This document shows, one piece after another, positions 60,960 through 64,000 of a DNA stretch of 64,000 bases. Source of the stretch: Epithemia pelagica (Eukaryota; Bacillariophyta; Bacillariophyceae; Surirellales; Surirellaceae); assembly GCA_946965045.2 (NCBI GenBank), contig OX337228.1, forward strand, positions 1,612,001 to 1,676,000, given 5' to 3'. Position 1 is the first letter of the stretch. Every line of letters begins with the position of its first letter. The translations under genes and the position numbers were made by a program. Below the pieces are notes generated by a model, which was given only the letters and a program-made list of their open reading frames with translations, did not search any database and was not told the origin of the DNA.

Positions 60960-61104
60960 TCATTGGGATCAGGATCAAGAGGGATTTTTCAGACGTGTTA
61001 GCATTGCTTTCAAAAAACATAGACGAAATGTATTCTAGAGACAATTGGTTATTCTTCAGTTGCACGGCTCTTCTCCGGACTGTATTTGGATACGACTCTG
61101 CTTG

Positions 61105-62001
61105 CTATCGTAAGGGCGAAAAGGATGTGGGTATGTGAATTGTGGTGGAAAACGAAAGGGCAAGTTCGGCCATTTCGGCAATGGCATTGCGCCATGGTGT
61201 GGCTTGTCGAGCACCTTGACGGGAGGCCTCCATGGCATTATAGCCTTCTCCATGACGCCAAATTTCCACCACCTGATTGAGAGGTCCCACTTCAGAATAG
61301 AGAACCGTCACCAAGGATGAGGAGGGATGCAATGTGGACAATTTGGAAGGCAATCCTTCTTGATAATGTTCAAAGAATTTGGGAACAGTATCATAGCCCA
61401 ATTTCAGTTGATACCGACGAAGCTCTAACAATGTTGTAGTTGGGGCCGTCCCCTGTGTATTGTCGTTATTACCGACCAGGCTGGCCATTCCAGATACGGT
61501 TGGAAACTTGGCAACAAATGGTGCTTCGACAAACAAGTTGGACTGTTGCGATTGAACAAAAGGCTTGCACTTGGATAAGTACGACTTCCATTCTTCTTGT
61601 TGGGCCAAAGACTTTCTTTTGGATTGTCGTTCGGGGTATCCACCAGCATAGTAGTATGCATGCGTCGCGACATTCAAAAAGCCACCGCCTGTTTCGGGTA
61701 ACGAAAAGAAACAGAGTGGTGTAAATGATTGGCGCAGAGGAGCAGATTCAGTGGTAGCCTTGATGTATGATTGGGTATATTGTGGATGCAGGGTATATTC
61801 GCGAAGTTCAACCAATGGCGACGACAGGGTGCTGGCTGTTGTGGTCGACATGGTTCTTGTTGTTGAGGGTGCGGCTTTACGGTGAATGGAAAACAAGCCT
61901 TCCAAGACCCAAGTGGGCGACCGATACCGCGGCAGAGAATCACAACGGGAAGTAGAGGAAAGGAAAGTCCGTCCAACAAGTAGCTTTGTCGAAATCGCCA
62001 T
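61105..62001 (-). CDS. NIPSNAP family protein, probably mitochondrial
   Basis: 298 aa from Met at 62001. The start MAISTKLLVGRTFLSSTSRC is basic, hydroxylated and acid-free, as in mitochondrial presequences. The open frame extends 17 codons further. Two NIPSNAP-like ferredoxin-fold halves follow: LVELREYTLHPQYTQSYIKA and then LLELRRYQLKLGYDTVPKFFEHY, ending EIWRHGEGYNAMEASRQGAR. In animals NIPSNAPs are matrix proteins exposed on damaged mitochondria. Function in diatoms is unknown. It is divergent from the DUF4602 gene (275 bp apart). Confidence 0.85.
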   Translation of the reverse strand: MAISTKLLVGRTFLSSTSRCDSLPRYRSPTWVLEGLFSIHRKAAPSTTRTMSTTTASTLSSPLVELREYTLHPQYTQSYIKATTESAPLRQSFTPLCFFSLPETGGGFLNVATHAYYYAGGYPERQSKRKSLAQQEEWKSYLSKCKPFVQSQQSNLFVEAPFVAKFPTVSGMASLVGNNDNTQGTAPTTTLLELRRYQLKLGYDTVPKFFEHYQEGLPSKLSTLHPSSSLVTVLYSEVGPLNQVVEIWRHGEGYNAMEASRQGARQATPWRNAIAEMAELALSFSTTIHIPTSFSPLR

Positions 62002-62276
62002 TCTGATGCAGTCTACACTCGACGCCAAAAAATACGCCATGGTCCACGACACATACGTACGAAAAACAATGACCCAAAAGCGACAACTTTTCGTTCGGTC
62101 GCGATATTTTCATGGTCTGGCCTTCAGCTCCCACCTCCACCTCCCACCACGCAACTTTTTTTTCTTTCGCCCATCGCATTCGACCATGGGATCGAAATGA
62201 GCCCTTGTCCTCCACGGAACGCATCGTTTCAGTCTGATTGCACATGCTGACAAATTGAAAAGAATCGGGTGAAAGG

Positions 62277-62858
62277 ATGAGCGAGAAGAAAGGTACAAAG
62301 ATTCCGGAAAAGGGCAGCAAATCATCCAAACCGTCTGGTCGACCAGAAGTTCCTGTTGTTGTGGCACAAAGCGGATTTCCCATTTCCTCGTCACGCCGAC
62401 GTCGTCGGGATGACGTCCAGAATCACCGAATATCAGAAGAAAGACAACAGCAACAACAAGCTCCCAAACGCAAGGCATGGGTATTGGATCTGCATCAAGC
62501 CAAGCGTGATGTGCGCAATTTTGGTGCAACAGGGTTGGAAGGAGACCAAAAACGCTCCTTTGAAGAAGAACAATACAAAATGTTAACAGGGCGGGCGAAA
62601 AAGAAGCCCTTTTGTCCTCCCAACATTGCTCGGAACAGTCGGAAAAAGGCGGAACAACGACAGCAAAAAGAACTGCAACAAGCCAAAGAAGCGGGGTTGG
62701 TGTTGCCATCGGTTCAACACATTTCAACCCATCAAGAACGAAACAAGAAACGAAGGCAACAAGACTATCATCGGGATCGAATGTCGTATGGACCTGCTCC
62801 ATCAACTGGGGGTGTATTTAAGAATGGTGTTTTGAAGCTTACGAAAAAGCCATTCTGA
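62277..62858 (+). CDS. C1orf131-like protein (DUF4602)
   Basis: 193 aa, strongly basic. The DUF4602-like core is AKRDVRNFGATGLEGDQKRSFEEEQYKMLTGRAKKKP, cited for its VxxFG..G.EG and E..ML pattern, resembling human C1orf131. The C-terminal half is a basic coiled segment (NSRKKAEQRQQKELQQAKEA) ending GVFKNGVLKLTKKPF. Human C1orf131 is a small subunit processome component, so a role in ribosome biogenesis in the nucleolus is plausible. I infer it from the core motif only. Confidence 0.65.
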   Translation: MSEKKGTKIPEKGSKSSKPSGRPEVPVVVAQSGFPISSSRRRRRDDVQNHRISEERQQQQQAPKRKAWVLDLHQAKRDVRNFGATGLEGDQKRSFEEEQYKMLTGRAKKKPFCPPNIARNSRKKAEQRQQKELQQAKEAGLVLPSVQHISTHQERNKKRRQQDYHRDRMSYGPAPSTGGVFKNGVLKLTKKPF

Positions 62859-62978
62859 GATTCCATTCGATGTGCTCTTTTCTATGCTTTACCCTTGAAA
62901 GCTAGATTAAGAGATCAATGACTAGGAAGTTTGTGCCGCAAACTTTCTTTGACTTCAAAGTTTTACTTCTATTAGCGC

Positions 62979-64000
62979 TTATGAACTATCATTGCTCCCT
63001 CCCCTCACCGAGTCACCAGAAGCTTTGGTTCGTAATGGCGGTTGATCTTGTTGTGATGGATCACTCGTAGAGTCTTGATCGGCGTCTTCTTGTGATTGCT
63101 GCTGTTGTTGCCGCAAGCCTTGTCTTGTGTATTCATTGGGATTGGGCAAGATGCGAGCTCGGACAATGCCAATTTTCTGGGCAAACCAAATGCCATTGCG
63201 GGTTGGTGCAGCTTCCAATCGTTGAATGGTATCCAAGCCATCCACAATCCGTCCAAAACAGGGATCACCGATATGAATGTCGGTATTATCTTCGGTATTG
63301 ATATAAAAGCTAGGACTGCCGTCGGCAGCAAATCCCATTGTATACTTTTGATGTGGATAGGCGTCATTGTATTCTTTAAAGGCCACGCCTTCCAATCCAT
63401 GATCGGCAAAGGCCTTGGCCTTGGCAGCCGCCAGAGAGCCATCGTAGGGTAACGGAGCGGCCTTGAGAACGTGGAGAGCGTTTAGAATAAAGGAGCAACC
63501 ATCAATTAATCCGACCGATACCATTTCCAAAAAGGTAAAGACCGCATGGGGCATGTCCGATGTGGGTGCCATTTCAATGACAAACTTGGTGGGACCGGGA
63601 TCTTGCGTTGTCTTCAAGTTCTTGTTGTTGTTGCCCGCATTCTTGTTCGTACTGGCGGTAGGAAAGATCAATTCCATCTCCACATAGTGCCGTCCGGGAC
63701 CGTATTTGGCTTCCAACGACTCTCGACTAATGCTTTGAACACGGTTCTTGAGGGACTCTCCACTGTTGCTCAAATCTTGAATGCGATCCCGAACCATGGT
63801 CAATTCCGACAATGCTTGTTGCTGCTGTTGCCTTTGGTAGTTGGAAACTTGTTGTGATGAATGATTTTCTTGTTGATGTTGCGGATGCAACAAACCATTC
63901 ATGGCATTAATTTCACGTTTGAGCAATTGCAAATCGTGTTCCGTATCGTACAGTTGTTGCGACAATTGATCTCGCGAGGCTCGTAGTTCGGTTGCCTTTT
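62979..64000 (-). CDS. Cyclophilin-like protein with N-terminal coiled coil (5' end outside window)
   Basis: Open to the window edge, so the start lies beyond 64000; at least 339 aa are visible. The N-terminal part is a coiled coil rich in Gln (DTEHDLQLLKREINAMN and LTMVRDRIQDLSNSGESLKNRVQ). A cyclophilin-type fold follows: KFVIEMAPTSDMPHAVFTFLEMV, then YTMGFAADGSPSFYINTEDN and CFGRIVDGLDTIQRLEA. The conserved catalytic arginine/phenylalanine block (FHR) is replaced by SFILNALHVL, so isomerase activity is doubtful. The C-terminus is Gln/Ser-rich. A PPIase-like scaffold protein is the likely role. Confidence 0.75.
   Translation of the reverse strand, partial: KATELRASRDQLSQQLYDTEHDLQLLKREINAMNGLLHPQHQQENHSSQQVSNYQRQQQQQALSELTMVRDRIQDLSNSGESLKNRVQSISRESLEAKYGPGRHYVEMELIFPTASTNKNAGNNNKNLKTTQDPGPTKFVIEMAPTSDMPHAVFTFLEMVSVGLIDGCSFILNALHVLKAAPLPYDGSLAAAKAKAFADHGLEGVAFKEYNDAYPHQKYTMGFAADGSPSFYINTEDNTDIHIGDPCFGRIVDGLDTIQRLEAAPTRNGIWFAQKIGIVRARILPNPNEYTRQGLRQQQQQSQEDADQDSTSDPSQQDQPPLRTKASGDSVRGGSNDSS

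Overview
The window reads as nuclear DNA of a diatom, most likely a pennate one; I cannot name the species. Three things point there. (1) Several proteins start with a signal peptide followed by an Ala-Phe cleavage site, the 'ASAFAP' type presequence of complex red plastids. (2) There is a signal-peptide-bearing ubiquitin-like protein of the kind used by the symbiont-derived ERAD-like import machinery (SELMA). (3) There are diatom-type cyclin and TPR genes, Ty1/Copia elements with diatom-like features, and short GT-AG introns (74-198 bp).

Layout. 0-11.3 kb is host sequence: a cyclin (-), a large DUF1769-PH-DUF547 protein (+), an ankyrin/CxxC protein (-) and a frameshifted TPR gene (-). A 330-bp MITE lies at 4.4 kb. 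From 11.3 to 41.3 kb the window is mostly mobile DNA. It holds a Crypton-like tyrosine-recombinase element (11.5-13.8 kb) and a 7.7-kb Copia element with 523-bp LTRs and an ACTTT target duplication (16.6-24.3 kb). Next come a 3.6-kb non-coding LTR element with internal tandem arrays (26.7-30.3 kb), an internally deleted PIF/Harbinger transposon (30.4-31.4 kb) and a second Copia element with identical 188-bp LTRs and a GCATC duplication (34.55-40.86 kb). A 98-bp inverted repeat follows at 41.0-41.35 kb. One host gene survives in this stretch, a two-exon L-galactono-1,4-lactone dehydrogenase (31.95-34.15 kb).

41.5-64 kb is compact host sequence. In order: a secreted dirigent/allene-oxide-cyclase-like protein, a plastid lysophosphatidate acyltransferase (2 exons), a TPR-like unknown, a putative plastid membrane protein, a plastid patatin-like lipase, a five-exon cystathionine gamma-lyase-type enzyme, a TCAIM-like protein, a plastid ubiquitin-like protein, an HSPA13-like Hsp70, an MFS transporter, Spt4, a NIPSNAP protein, a C1orf131/DUF4602 protein and a cyclophilin-like protein cut by the window end.

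The genes do not form one pathway. Three or four neighbours (acyltransferase, plastid membrane protein, patatin, ubiquitin-like) serve the plastid or its lipids and import. The most distinctive signals are in the mobile DNA: primer-binding sites that look like anticodon arms of tRNA halves, a MITE and a Harbinger relic sharing termini and a TGA target duplication, and two Copia elements each interrupted by one stop codon in the same reverse transcriptase-RNase H linker.
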